Assembly (NCBI GenBank): GCA_003506895.1
Contig: DNXO01000020.1
Coordinates: forward strand, 224,024-288,023
Source: Acetobacteraceae bacterium
GTDB lineage: Bacteria; Pseudomonadota; Alphaproteobacteria; Acetobacterales; Acetobacteraceae
Direction: 5' to 3'
DNA: 64,000 nt
Position 1 is the stretch's first letter. Each line of letters opens with the position of its first letter. Below are positions 42,991 through 51,927 of the stretch, one piece after another. The translations under genes and the position numbers were made by a program. The notes below the pieces were generated by a model that was not told the origin of the DNA, made no database searches, and saw only the letters and a program-made list of their open reading frames with translations.

Positions 42991-43776
42991 ATGGCATCGT
43001 TGTTCGATCTTTCGGGGAAAGTCGCGATCGTGACCGGATCCACCAAGGGCATTGGTCTGGCTATTGCCACACGCATGGCCGAACATGGCGCCACGGTGGT
43101 GATCTCCAGCCGCAAGGCCGATGCGTGCGAGGCCGTGGCCGCGACCATTAACGCGGCGGGCGGGAAAGCGGTGGTGATCCCCTGCCATATTGCTCGTAAA
43201 GAAGAACTGCAGAACCTGGTGGATCAGACTGTCGCGCGTTGCGGGGGGATCGACATCCTGGTGGAGAATGCCGCGGTGAACCCGTATCTCGGCCCGGCAG
43301 CCGCGATGCCGGATGAGGCGTTCGACCGGGTGATGGGATCGAATGTGCGCAGTAACGTCTGGCTGGCGAACATGGCGTTGCCGCATATGGCGCAGCGCGG
43401 CGGCGGGTCGGTGATTATCATCTCCTCGATCGGCGGCCTGCGCGGGTCTGCTCAGTTGGGGGCATACGCGATCTCCAAGGCCGCCGACATGCAACTCGCT
43501 CGGAATATCGCCGTGGAGTGGGGGCCGAAGAATATCCGGGCGAATGCCATCGCGCCGGGTCTGGTTCGGACGGACTTCGCCCGCGCGCTGTGGGAGAATC
43601 CGACGCTGTACCACAAGCGCACCAAGGACACGCCGCTACAGCGGATCGGCGAACCGGATGAGATCGCGGGCGCGGCGGTGTTTCTGGCGTCGGCGGCGGG
43701 GAGCTTCACGACTGGTCAGACCATCGTGATCGACGGCGGAACGACGGCGGGGTCTGTGGTTTCGCACGACGACTAG
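42991..43776 (+). CDS. SDR family oxidoreductase
   Basis: A 261-residue classical short-chain dehydrogenase: cofactor motif VTGSTKGIGLAIA near residue 15, ENAAVNPY in place of NNAG, the catalytic serine in IIISSIGG, and YAISK tyrosine/lysine. GQTIVIDGGTTAG closes the domain. The SSRKAD segment after the second strand favours NADP. AGGGGA lies seven bases before the ATG at 42991. It diverges from the CoA ligase with 78 bases between, suggesting shared control. Confidence 0.92.
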   Translation: MASLFDLSGKVAIVTGSTKGIGLAIATRMAEHGATVVISSRKADACEAVAATINAAGGKAVVIPCHIARKEELQNLVDQTVARCGGIDILVENAAVNPYLGPAAAMPDEAFDRVMGSNVRSNVWLANMALPHMAQRGGGSVIIISSIGGLRGSAQLGAYAISKAADMQLARNIAVEWGPKNIRANAIAPGLVRTDFARALWENPTLYHKRTKDTPLQRIGEPDEIAGAAVFLASAAGSFTTGQTIVIDGGTTAGSVVSHDD

Positions 43777-43782
43777 GGGGCG

Positions 43783-44172
43783 TTACCAAATCGTCGCGAC
43801 GCCATAGTGTTCGAACACGCTGTCATCGGTGATGATCGTCATGCTCCGGTCTAGCGCCAGTGCGATCAGCATGCGATCCAACGGGTCCTTATGATGCGCT
43901 GGCAGATTGTTGGCGTGTTCGCACGAGTCCCATGTCATCGGCAGGATGCGATACCCAACGTGCCGGAGCCACTCGGAGAGGCTGCCGTTGAACCCAGGCG
44001 GAGCGGGGCGGGCCAACTTGCCGAGTGCGATTTTTCGGGTGATTTCCCAAACGGTGATCGGGCAGACGAATACGTCGCCAGCGCTCATCGCGGCCTTGCC
44101 CGCATTGCTCATGGTCTGGCCGTCGTAACCGTGAAATACGATCAACGCACAGGCATCGGCGAGAAGGCTCAC
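43783..44172 (-). CDS. VapC-type PIN domain toxin
   Basis: A 129-residue PIN-domain ribonuclease. Acidic metal ligands are visible in LLADACAL, TVWEITRK, KDPLDRMLIA and TDDSVFEHYG. VapC toxins cleave tRNA or rRNA when released from their antitoxin. The GTG at 44172 overlaps the antitoxin stop as GTGA, the usual coupling; a TTG at 44181 would add three residues. It ends just after the convergent SDR gene. Confidence 0.9.
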   Translation of the reverse strand: MSLLADACALIVFHGYDGQTMSNAGKAAMSAGDVFVCPITVWEITRKIALGKLARPAPPGFNGSLSEWLRHVGYRILPMTWDSCEHANNLPAHHKDPLDRMLIALALDRSMTIITDDSVFEHYGVATIW

Positions 44173-44408
44173 ACGGGCCAACCTTCATCGCGTGCCTCTT
44201 CGTCTGTCATCGGCGCGAAGATGGATCTGTCGTAAGACCCTTGCCAGCCCCAATCGCCCGGCGTCCGAGCGACATCCCGGGGCGCTCCGATGATGCGTGC
44301 GACCGGGCGGCCGTGACGGGTAACGGTGATTTCGGCGCCAGCTTCGGCCTCGGTGATCAGAGCCGAGAGGTGGGCCTTGGCCTCAGCGAGGGTAATGGTT
44401 CTTTCCAT
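44169..44408 (-). CDS. Phd/YefM-type antitoxin
   Basis: A 79-residue antitoxin starting MERTITLAEAKAHLSALI, the Phd/YefM DNA-binding fold, followed by ITVTRHGRPVARI. The C-terminal part, with WGWQGSYDRSIFAPM and an acidic tail, should occupy the toxin active site. The ATG at 44408 is directly next to a palindrome, and no ribosome binding site is visible, so a leaderless transcript or a weak start is possible. A GTG at 44465 is in frame but lacks support. Confidence 0.88.
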   Translation of the reverse strand: MERTITLAEAKAHLSALITEAEAGAEITVTRHGRPVARIIGAPRDVARTPGDWGWQGSYDRSIFAPMTDEEARDEGWPV

Positions 44409-44424
44409 GACCAATATTTTGGTC
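44409..44424. promoter_or_regulatory. palindromic operator abutting the antitoxin start
   Basis: GACCAA-TATT-TTGGTC has perfect six-base arms and touches the antitoxin ATG. Phd-family antitoxins repress their own operon by binding such palindromes. The position within or beside the promoter/leader fits autoregulation. Confidence 0.65.
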
Positions 44425-44511
44425 AGACTCCAAGATCTGTCAAGGCGTGCAACTGCCTCAGTCACGCCATACTGTCGCTGCCACCAGCCACGCCGTCATC
44501 AGGGAGGCCCC

Positions 44512-45621
44512 ATGCAGCCACTCTTCGACCCCGCCGACTTCCGCCTTCCGCCCGGTATCGCCCATGTCTGCGCCGGCGGCGAAACCGCGGCCCTACGCGC
44601 CCATGACGAAGCGCTGCTGCGCTATGTCGCCGACAAAAGCACCGGGATGGCGGGCCGTGACGCGCAGGATGCCGAGATCGAGGCCGCACGCGCCGGCATG
44701 GCCCGGTTGTGGAACGTAAACGCCGGCGATATTGGGTTCGTCGGCAACGTCGCCGAGGGCGTCTCCATCGTCGCGGAAAGCCTGGACTGGCGCGACGGGG
44801 ATTCCATTGCGATCGACGCCAACGAGTACCCTTCGGTCGTTACCCCGATCGCCATGCGCCGAGCACCGGTCATCGCGTTACGCCAGGCGCAAGGGATGGA
44901 GCCCAACCGTCTGGCGGCCTGCGTCGATGGAAGCACGCGGATCGTTGCCGCCAGCTACGTCTCCTACCTGACGGGCGAGCGGGTTGACCTGCACGCTTTG
45001 CGCCGTCTGGCCGATAGCGTTGGGGCATTGCTGGTGGTCGATTTCACCCAGGCGTCCGGCTACCTGCCGATCGAGGCATCGGTCGCCGACTTCGCTTTCT
45101 CTGCCTGCTATAAATGGATGCTGGGTGTCACGGGTGTCGCGGTCGCCTATTGGAACTGTCAGCGGCAACCCGACTGGGTGCCCGCGTCCGCCGGCTGGTT
45201 TTCACTGGCACCCGGCTCGCGCGGATACGATCCTTTGCCGGCCCTGAGGCCCGACGCCATGCGTTTCACCCGCGGCAACCCCGCGCATTGCCCGATCTAT
45301 GTGCTGAACAGCGCGCTATCGTATCTGTCGCGGTTCGATATGCGGGACGTGCAACGCCATGTTCAAACACTGACGGTCGCCTTGCTCGATGAACTCGCCG
45401 CCGCCGAGGTCGAGGTCATGACGCCGCGCGATCCCGACCGGCATGGGGCCAGTGTCTGTATCGCCTCGCCCCGTGCCCAGGCGGTGGTGGACGCATTACA
45501 TGCGCGGGGTGTCTACGCCTGGAACGGGCAGGGCAGGGTGCGGATAAGCTTCCATGGCTACAACGGCATGGATGACGTGGACCGCACCGCCGAAGCCCTT
45601 CGCGCCTGCCTTATTAGTTGA
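44512..45621 (+). CDS. aminotransferase class V-fold PLP enzyme
   Basis: A 369-residue fold-type I PLP enzyme. The PLP lysine is in SACYKWMLG near residue 200, the PLP-binding aspartate/threonine region is VVDFTQASG, and the N-terminus has VGNVAEGVSIVAESL. The overall look is between kynureninase and cysteine desulfurase-like enzymes; no active cysteine loop of a desulfurase is seen. The substrate is unknown. GGGAGG lies six bases before the ATG at 44512. It precedes the MarR-GNAT gene by 44 bases on the same strand. Confidence 0.85.
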   Translation: MQPLFDPADFRLPPGIAHVCAGGETAALRAHDEALLRYVADKSTGMAGRDAQDAEIEAARAGMARLWNVNAGDIGFVGNVAEGVSIVAESLDWRDGDSIAIDANEYPSVVTPIAMRRAPVIALRQAQGMEPNRLAACVDGSTRIVAASYVSYLTGERVDLHALRRLADSVGALLVVDFTQASGYLPIEASVADFAFSACYKWMLGVTGVAVAYWNCQRQPDWVPASAGWFSLAPGSRGYDPLPALRPDAMRFTRGNPAHCPIYVLNSALSYLSRFDMRDVQRHVQTLTVALLDELAAAEVEVMTPRDPDRHGASVCIASPRAQAVVDALHARGVYAWNGQGRVRISFHGYNGMDDVDRTAEALRACLIS

Positions 45622-45631
45622 CTCCGTCAAC
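45617..45631. promoter_or_regulatory. palindrome GTTGAC-TCC-GTCAAC upstream of the MarR-GNAT gene
   Basis: A perfect inverted repeat with six-base arms overlaps the stop region of the aminotransferase gene and lies 35 bases before the MarR-GNAT start. Size and symmetry fit a MarR-type operator. TTGAC within it could also serve as a -35 element. Confidence 0.55.
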
Positions 45632-45665
45632 ATAAAGGCCGACCCTGGCTCGCCAGGAGGCTTCG

Positions 45666-46604
45666 ATGTCGCAGACAATCCCCCCAGACATGGCCGCGCC
45701 GATCGCCGCCGTGCGCCGATTCAGCCGGTACTACACACGGCAGATCGGGCTCCTGGACGAAGGGCTGCTTAAAAGCGGCTACTCCCTCACTGAAGCCCGC
45801 GTACTTTACGAACTGGCCACGCGACGGGGGCTGACCGCGACGGATCTGTGCCGCGATCTGGGAATCGATCCCGGATATTTAAGCCGCCTGCTGAAGAAGT
45901 TCGAGGAACGGGATCTGATTTCCCGCTGGGCCTCGCCGGAGGACGCCCGTCAATCGCGGCTGCGATTAACCGAAGCGGGACGGGTGGCTTTCCGGCCGCT
46001 AGACCGGGCGTCCAGGGAACAGGTGATGGCGATGATTGGTCACTTGCCGTCCGCGGACATAACGCGGCTGCTGAGGGCGATGCAGGCGATCGAAACCCTG
46101 ATGGGGGAGCCACTACCCGCCCCTGGTCCGGTCACAATCCGAGGGTTTGGACTGGGCGATGTTGGCTGGATCACGCACCGGCACGGCATCCTGTATGCCA
46201 AGGAATACGGCTGGGACCAGACGTTCGAAATCCTGGTCGCGGAAATCCTGGCCGCTCTTGCGACGACGTTCGATCCCCAGCGGGAAGGAAGCTGGATCGC
46301 CGAACGAGACGGCGCGGTGATCGGGTCGGCTTTCGTGGTTTGCGTGTCCGACACGGTCGCCAAGCTGCGGCTGCTGTATGTGGAGCCGGAGGCGCGCGGC
46401 TTAGGTCTGGGCCGGCAACTGGTGGATGCCTGCATCGGTTTTGCCCGCGAAAAGGGCTACCGAACCTTGACGCTATGGACCAACGACGTCCTGATACCCG
46501 CGAGGCGTATCTACCAGGCCGCTGGGTTCACGATGGTTTCCGGCGAACCGGTCCATGCGTTCGGCAAGGATATGGTCAGCGAGACGTGGGAATTGGCCCT
46601 TTAG
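45666..46604 (+). CDS. MarR-type regulator fused to GNAT acetyltransferase
   Basis: A 312-residue two-domain protein. Residues 1-145 form a MarR winged helix (TEARVLYELATRRGLTATDLCRDLGIDPGYLSRLLKKFEE). Residues 155-312 are a GNAT domain, with the acetyl-CoA loop RGLGLGRQLVDACI and a C-terminal ARRIYQAAGF. The fusion suggests that the acetyltransferase substrate or acetyl-CoA informs the DNA-binding part. AGGAGG five bases before the ATG gives a strong start. It ends convergent with, and overlapping by four bases, the glycosyltransferase gene. Confidence 0.9.
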   Translation: MSQTIPPDMAAPIAAVRRFSRYYTRQIGLLDEGLLKSGYSLTEARVLYELATRRGLTATDLCRDLGIDPGYLSRLLKKFEERDLISRWASPEDARQSRLRLTEAGRVAFRPLDRASREQVMAMIGHLPSADITRLLRAMQAIETLMGEPLPAPGPVTIRGFGLGDVGWITHRHGILYAKEYGWDQTFEILVAEILAALATTFDPQREGSWIAERDGAVIGSAFVVCVSDTVAKLRLLYVEPEARGLGLGRQLVDACIGFAREKGYRTLTLWTNDVLIPARRIYQAAGFTMVSGEPVHAFGKDMVSETWELAL

Positions 46605-47743
46605 GCCTTGCCCGTCAGCACCGCCTCGTAAACGTCCAGCGTGGCATCCTGCATCGCTCGCACCGTCGGGACCGAGGCGCGGGCGCGCTGCCCCAGGGCC
46701 AGGCGCTCCTCGGGGCTCAGGTCCAGGGCCACCGCGATCGCCGCCGCCAATGCATCGGGATCGTTCGGCCGCACCCGCCAGCCGGTTTCTCCATGCCGCA
46801 CCGTCTCCACGGGGCCGCCAAGATCGGAGGCGATGACCGGGCGGCCCATCGCCTGTGCCTCGATCACGACACGGCCGAATGCCTCGGGTTCGATTGAGGC
46901 ATGCACGACGACATCGGACAGGCACATTGCCGCCGGCATATCATCGCATTGTCCCACCAACCGCAGCTGCTCGGCGATCCCCAGCCGCGTGGCCTGTTCC
47001 TCAAGCGAACGCGCATAGCCTCGGCGCCCCTGATGAGACCCGACGAAGACGCACATCACGTCCGGCCGCCCAAGCCGAGCGACGGCGTCCAGCAGTACGG
47101 AATGGCCTTTCCAGGAGGTCAGGCGCCCCGGCAGTACCACCGTGCGGACTCCGTCCGGCAGGCGCCACTCCGCCGCCAGTCTGGCAATCCGGCTGCCGGG
47201 GACGGTGGTGGGGTCGAATACCGCTGGATCGACGCCGCGTGGGATCACCCGAATGCGCGCGGGAGCGATCTTGTGGCGTTCGGCCACCAGGTCGGCGATG
47301 AAGTGGCTGGCGGCGATGACGATGCGGCCGCGCGCCATGACGCTGTTGTACAGCCGCTTGAACGGCAAACCTTCGGTGTAGGTGCCGTGATAGGTAGTGA
47401 CGAACGGCACCCCGGTTCGCTGGCAGGCCAACCACGCTGACCACGCTGGTGCGCGCGATCGGGCGTGTACGATCGAGACTTTCCGGTCGCGGATCAACGC
47501 CTCCAGCGCGGCGGCGTTACGCCAGATGCCCAGCGGCGATTTTGTCGTCAGCGGCAGGGTGATGTGCTCGCCCCCGGCCCGTTCGATCTGGCGCACCAAC
47601 GGCCCGCCGGCACTGGTGACCAGCGCCGTCGCCTCGCCTTCGACGATGGCCTGGGTAATCTCCACGGTCCCGCGCTCCACCCCGCCGGTGATCAGGGAGG
47701 GGAGGACCTGCAGCACGACCGGCGAATCGGGTGAGGAAGGCAT
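46601..47743 (-). CDS. glycosyltransferase family 4 protein
   Basis: A 380-residue GT-B enzyme. The N-terminal domain has VLPSLITGGVERGTVEI and HARSRAPAWSAW; the C-terminal domain has VLPGRLTSWKGH and the donor-binding HASIEPEAFGRVVIEAQAMG, with the conserved glutamates of GT4 retaining transferases. It probably adds a sugar to a lipid or LPS core intermediate at the cytoplasmic face. It diverges from an alpha/beta hydrolase and is not in a polysaccharide cluster. Confidence 0.93.
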   Translation of the reverse strand: MPSSPDSPVVLQVLPSLITGGVERGTVEITQAIVEGEATALVTSAGGPLVRQIERAGGEHITLPLTTKSPLGIWRNAAALEALIRDRKVSIVHARSRAPAWSAWLACQRTGVPFVTTYHGTYTEGLPFKRLYNSVMARGRIVIAASHFIADLVAERHKIAPARIRVIPRGVDPAVFDPTTVPGSRIARLAAEWRLPDGVRTVVLPGRLTSWKGHSVLLDAVARLGRPDVMCVFVGSHQGRRGYARSLEEQATRLGIAEQLRLVGQCDDMPAAMCLSDVVVHASIEPEAFGRVVIEAQAMGRPVIASDLGGPVETVRHGETGWRVRPNDPDALAAAIAVALDLSPEERLALGQRARASVPTVRAMQDATLDVYEAVLTGKA

Positions 47744-47821
47744 TGGCGCTTCGTAACACGCTTGCCGCGTGATGGCAGCACGGGCAGCATTGGACTGACC
47801 ACGCTATGGGATTTGATAGGA

Positions 47822-48580
47822 ATGACTGAAACCACTGGCCGCCTGGATCTCGGCAACGGCACGGAACTCGCCTGGGCCAGGCTGGAGGGGCGAGGGTCCA
47901 CGGTCGTCTTCCTGCCCGGCTTCCGCAGCGACATGACCGGGGACAAGGCGACGGCGCTCGTGGCCTGCTGCGCCGAGCTCGGCATTGGGATGCTGCGGTT
48001 CGACTACTCCGGCCACGGCAGCAGCAGCGGCGAATTCATGGACGGCACCATCGGTGCCTGGGCGGCGGATGCGCTGGCGGCGATCGATGCGCTGACGTCC
48101 GGGCCGTTGATCCTGGTCGGGTCCTCGATGGGCGGCTGGATCGCTCTGCTGACGGCTTTGGCCCGCCCGGACCGAGTCGCGGCCCTGGTTGGGATCGCCG
48201 CCGCGCCGGACTTCACCCAGCGATTGATGTGGGAGTCGATGGCGCCGTCGGAGCGGACGACGCTGGAACGGGATGGCGTGCTGTATGTTCCCAGTCAGTA
48301 TGGCGATCCGACGCCGATCACGTTGAAGCTGATTCAGGATGGTGCCAACCATCTGGTGCTGACGGGCCGGATGCCGATCCATTGCCCGGTGCGTTTGCTG
48401 CACGGCCAGGCCGATCCGGATGTTCCGTGGGAGCTTGCGCTGCGGATCGCCGAACAGGTGGACACCCCGGATGTTCAGGTGACGCTGGTGAAAGACGGCG
48501 ACCATCGGTTGTCGCGGCCGTCCGATCTGGCGTTGCTACGGCGGACGGTTGCCGCGCTCCTCGGCCAGGATGGCGCGTAG
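47822..48580 (+). CDS. alpha/beta hydrolase
   Basis: A 252-residue serine hydrolase. The nucleophile elbow is LVGSSMGGW near residue 100, the oxyanion region VFLPGFRSD near residue 30, an acid in HGQADPDVPW, and the histidine in DGDHRLSR close to the end. It resembles ABHD10-like or palmitoyl-thioesterase-like enzymes. There is no signal peptide. The ATG at 47822 is close behind TAGGA. Its last 45 bases overlap the convergent epimerase gene. Confidence 0.87.
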   Translation: MTETTGRLDLGNGTELAWARLEGRGSTVVFLPGFRSDMTGDKATALVACCAELGIGMLRFDYSGHGSSSGEFMDGTIGAWAADALAAIDALTSGPLILVGSSMGGWIALLTALARPDRVAALVGIAAAPDFTQRLMWESMAPSERTTLERDGVLYVPSQYGDPTPITLKLIQDGANHLVLTGRMPIHCPVRLLHGQADPDVPWELALRIAEQVDTPDVQVTLVKDGDHRLSRPSDLALLRRTVAALLGQDGA

Positions 48581-49381
48581 GCCTTCGCGGTAGGTCGGGT
48601 ATCGCCACGAGATCCCCAGTGTCGCCTTGGTCTTCGCGCTGGCGACCTTGCGGTTCTCGGCCCAAAAGCCGCGGGCCATTGGGCTCATTGCCGGAAGGGC
48701 GTCGGCGAAAGCCACCATTGGCGGCGGAGCGATACCGAGCAGGGCGGCGGCCTCGGTGACCACGGCGGCGCTCTCGGACGGTTCGTCGTCCGCGAGGTTC
48801 AGTACCCGGCGTCCCGGTGGGCGATCTTGCCTCATTGCCGCCACCACGGCCCGGGCGATATCGTCCCGATGGATCCGTCCGAACTGATGCCCCGGCTTGT
48901 CCATCCGTCTCGCTCGGCCGGCCCGCAGATCGTCGAATGCCGACCGCCCAGGGCCGTAGATGCCGGCGAGGCGGAAGATGTCCACAGCGGCTTTATTGGT
49001 ATAGCGTGCCCAGGCAATTTCGGCATCCACCCGACGCTGGCCGCGTGCTTGGGAGGGGGCGGCCGGCGTGTCTTCGTCAACCCATTCGCCGCCCCGGTCG
49101 CCATACACCACGGTGCTGGACAGATAGCCGATCCATCGCAGGCTCGGCGCCTTGGTGATCGCCGCCGCGTATCGGGCCAGGACCGGATCGCCCGCTTCTT
49201 CGGGGGCGGCCGTGGTCAGGATGTGGGTCGCGGATTGGACTGCTGATGCCGCGGAATCGAAGCGGATCGTCCCTTCCAATCCCTCGCGGCTGGTTCCGGT
49301 GACCTGAAATCCGGCGGCCCGAGCGGCAGTCGCTATGGCGGCGCCACTGTAGCCCAGGCCGAAGACCAGCAGCTGGTTCAT
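48536..49381 (-). CDS. NAD(P)-binding epimerase-like SDR (YeeZ-like)
   Basis: A 281-residue atypical extended SDR. It starts LLVFGLGYSGAAIATAA, has IGYLSSTVVYGDRGGEWVDE (serine/tyrosine region) and FRLAGIYGPGRSAF. The family resembles E. coli YeeZ, of uncertain function. The 3' end overlaps the convergent hydrolase gene by 45 bases. Its start overlaps the ABC permease stop in ATGA, so it may belong to the transporter operon. Confidence 0.85.
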   Translation of the reverse strand: MNQLLVFGLGYSGAAIATAARAAGFQVTGTSREGLEGTIRFDSAASAVQSATHILTTAAPEEAGDPVLARYAAAITKAPSLRWIGYLSSTVVYGDRGGEWVDEDTPAAPSQARGQRRVDAEIAWARYTNKAAVDIFRLAGIYGPGRSAFDDLRAGRARRMDKPGHQFGRIHRDDIARAVVAAMRQDRPPGRRVLNLADDEPSESAAVVTEAAALLGIAPPPMVAFADALPAMSPMARGFWAENRKVASAKTKATLGISWRYPTYREGLRAILAEERGNRPP

Positions 49382-50127
49382 GCCAGTCCCCGTCGCCGCA
49401 GGATCGCCTGACCCACGGCGCCCAGTCCGAAATTCAACAAAATCCCCGCCAGGGCCAGCAGCACCAAGGCCGCGAACATGCGCGGCATCTCCAACCGGAA
49501 GCTGGCCTCCAGGATGCGATATGCCAGACCGGAGGCGAAACCGCCGGACCCGGCCACCAGCTCCGCGACCACCGCGCCGACCAGCGCCAGACCGCCGGAG
49601 ATGCGCAGTCCCGACAGGAAGTAGGGTAGGGCGGCGGGCAACCGCAGCAGCGCCATCGTGCGCCAGCGGCTGGCGCCATACAGCCGGAACAGGTCGTTCA
49701 GCTCTGGCGGTGGCGAGGCCAGCCCAGTCGCCGTGTTGGCGAACAGCGGGAAGAACGCGACGATGGTGGCGCAGACCACCAGGGCAACGAACGGGTCACC
49801 CACCCAGATGATGATCAGCGGGGCGATGGCTGGGAGCGGCGTGACCTGCAGCGCCACCGCCCAGGGTTGGATCGCTGCCTGCGCCAACCGGCTGGCCGAC
49901 ATCGCGACAGCCATCGCCACCCCCAGCACTGCCGCGACAATCAACGCGGCGAAGGTGACGAACAGGGTCGAGCCCAGGGATTGCAGCAGCCCGACGGGAT
50001 CGGCGACGAACGCGCTGACCACAGCGATGGGGCCGGGCAGGATATAGACCGGCACTTCGCCGATCCGCACGGCGCCTTCCCACAGTGCCAGGGCCAGCAA
50101 GCCAAACAGGGCGGGGGCCCACTTCAT
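49378..50127 (-). CDS. ABC transporter permease, NitT/TauT/ThiX type
   Basis: A 249-residue permease with six TM segments. The EAA loop appears as LNDLFRLYGASRWRTMALLRLPAALPYFLSGLRI. The layout matches SsuC/TauC/ThiX/RibX proteins. It works with the ATPase (50124-50858) and binding protein (50881-51867), and starts by overlapping the ATPase stop. The cargo is likely an aromatic, sulfonate or pyrimidine-type compound. Confidence 0.92.
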   Translation of the reverse strand: MKWAPALFGLLALALWEGAVRIGEVPVYILPGPIAVVSAFVADPVGLLQSLGSTLFVTFAALIVAAVLGVAMAVAMSASRLAQAAIQPWAVALQVTPLPAIAPLIIIWVGDPFVALVVCATIVAFFPLFANTATGLASPPPELNDLFRLYGASRWRTMALLRLPAALPYFLSGLRISGGLALVGAVVAELVAGSGGFASGLAYRILEASFRLEMPRMFAALVLLALAGILLNFGLGAVGQAILRRRGLA

Positions 50128-50858
50128 TGCAATGCGTCCGCCATGCCACGGGCCGTTTTGGCGACGAGCGCGGCGTAGGCCGGGTCCAGCCGCGTACCGG
50201 GTCCGTGCGCGAGGGTTGACGCGATCTCCCGGTCGATCCGCCCGGGACGCGGAGTCATCAGCACGATCCGCCGAGCCAGGAACGCGGCTTCGTAGATCGA
50301 GTGGGTGACGAACACGACGGTGCAGCCGGCGCCCCGCCAGACATCGAGCAGGTCGGCTTGCAGCTTGTGGCGGGTGAACTCGTCCAATGCGGCAAACGGT
50401 TCATCCATCAGCAGCAGACGCGGTTTCGTCACCAGGGCGCGGGCGATGGAGACGCGCATGCGCATCCCGCCGGAGAGCTGGCGGGGGCGGGACTTCTCGA
50501 AGCCGCCCAGACCGACTCTTCGCAGCACGGCGTGGACTTGCGGCATCGCCGCATCGCGCGTCAGGCCACGCAAACGCAGTGGCAGGAACACATTGTCCTC
50601 GGCCGTTGCCCACGGCAGCAGGGTGGCATCCTGGAACACGTAGCCGATGTCACCGGGTGCGGGTGGTCCGCCATCCCAGGTCAGCGCGCCATCATCCGGT
50701 TGGTCCAATCCGGCAATCAGCCGCAGCAAGGTGGACTTGCCGCAACCGGATGGGCCGAGCAGGGCGACGAAATCACCTTCGGAGAGGCGCAACGAGGCGT
50801 CGCGCAGGGCCTCGACACCGCCGGGAAAGAGACGGCCGACACGGCTGATCGTCAGCAT
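50124..50858 (-). CDS. ABC transporter ATP-binding protein, NitT/TauT/ThiZ type
   Basis: A 244-residue ATPase: Walker A GPSGCGKST near residue 36, Q-loop VFQDATLLPWA, signature LSGGMRMRV, Walker B LLLMDEPFAALDE, and H-loop VFVTHSIYEA. The PWATAEDNV segment is typical of nitrate/taurine/pyrimidine importers. It couples to the permease by a four-base overlap and starts 22 bases after the binding-protein gene. Confidence 0.94.
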   Translation of the reverse strand: MLTISRVGRLFPGGVEALRDASLRLSEGDFVALLGPSGCGKSTLLRLIAGLDQPDDGALTWDGGPPAPGDIGYVFQDATLLPWATAEDNVFLPLRLRGLTRDAAMPQVHAVLRRVGLGGFEKSRPRQLSGGMRMRVSIARALVTKPRLLLMDEPFAALDEFTRHKLQADLLDVWRGAGCTVVFVTHSIYEAAFLARRIVLMTPRPGRIDREIASTLAHGPGTRLDPAYAALVAKTARGMADALQ

Positions 50859-50880
50859 GGTACGACGCAGACAGCCGTCC

Positions 50881-51867
50881 TCAATGCTTCAGATCCATCC
50901 CGACCTTCTGGTTCACGAACTGCAACGTGTAAGCCTTCGTGACGTCCAGGTCCTTGGGATAGACTCCGGCATCGGCAACCGCCTTGTAGAATTCCGCCCA
51001 ACGGTCGGCGTTCATTGCACCGATGCCCTTGGTCAGCGCGTCGCCCGAATCGAGAATCCCGTAAGCCTTCATCGAACTGATTCCGTAGGCGATCAGCGCG
51101 TCGGTCATCTCGGGGTTTGCCTGCTTGATCAGCGCATTTCCCGGGGCCGGGTCGCCGTAAAGATACGAGTACCAACCCTCGATCGAGGCATCGATGAACC
51201 GCTTAACCAGATCGGGCTGTTGCTGGATCTTTTTATCGGATGTCGCGATCATGCTGGCGTAACCCTTGAAGCCGGCATCCGCTACCAGCAGAACCACTGG
51301 CTTGAAGTGCGCCTCCTGCTCGACGGAAAACGGCTCCGACCCCAGATATCCCTGCTGGATGGCATTCTTGTCCGCAAGGAACGGCGCCAGATTGAACGTG
51401 TACGGCCGGATCTGTGCGTCGGTGTAGCCAAAGCGGGCCTTCAGGAAGGTCCACCAGCCCACGCGGGTATCGCCGCTGATCATGATCGGCTTACCCTTCA
51501 GCGCCGGGAAACTGTCGTTGCCCATGCCGGGATGCGCGATCAGCACCGACGGATCCTTCTGAAACATCCCCGCCACCGCTCGGAATGGGATGTTCTCCTT
51601 CACGAAGTTCAATGCCGTGAACGAGTTTGAGGATATGTTGAAATCCAAACGCCCAGCCAGCAGCAACTGCGTATGGTTGACCTGTGGGCCACCCTGCTGG
51701 ATCGACACATCGAGACCGTGCTTCGTGTAGATCCCCGTGGCAACGGCCTGATAATAGCCGCCGTATTCGGCCTCGGCCTTCCAGTCCAATCCGAAGGTGA
51801 CCTTGTCATTCGCTCGCGCGGTGCCAGAAATCAGCAGCAGAAACAGGATCGCGGCTAACCGGCGCAT
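50881..51867 (-). CDS. ABC transporter substrate-binding protein, THI5/NMT1-like
   Basis: A 328-residue secreted binding protein. MRRLAAILFLLLISGTARAN is a Sec signal peptide. VTFGLDWKAEAEYGGYYQAVATGIY matches the opening of THI5/NMT1-like proteins that bind pyrimidines, riboflavin or similar rings. No TPP riboswitch or thi gene is visible nearby, so thiamine precursor uptake is not favoured. The ATG at 51867 has AAGGA ten bases upstream. It is the first gene of the transporter operon and diverges from an SDR pair. Confidence 0.88.
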   Translation of the reverse strand: MRRLAAILFLLLISGTARANDKVTFGLDWKAEAEYGGYYQAVATGIYTKHGLDVSIQQGGPQVNHTQLLLAGRLDFNISSNSFTALNFVKENIPFRAVAGMFQKDPSVLIAHPGMGNDSFPALKGKPIMISGDTRVGWWTFLKARFGYTDAQIRPYTFNLAPFLADKNAIQQGYLGSEPFSVEQEAHFKPVVLLVADAGFKGYASMIATSDKKIQQQPDLVKRFIDASIEGWYSYLYGDPAPGNALIKQANPEMTDALIAYGISSMKAYGILDSGDALTKGIGAMNADRWAEFYKAVADAGVYPKDLDVTKAYTLQFVNQKVGMDLKH

Positions 51868-51927
51868 CGAATGGGTTCCTTCCCAGGGTGTTGAGCCAAC
51901 AATGGCACCGATCCGCATGGAGGCAAG

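Noticed and set aside
50858..51927. Possible TPP or FMN riboswitch before the THI5-like importer
   Set aside because: The upstream gap is only about 60 bases and shows no recognisable riboswitch core.
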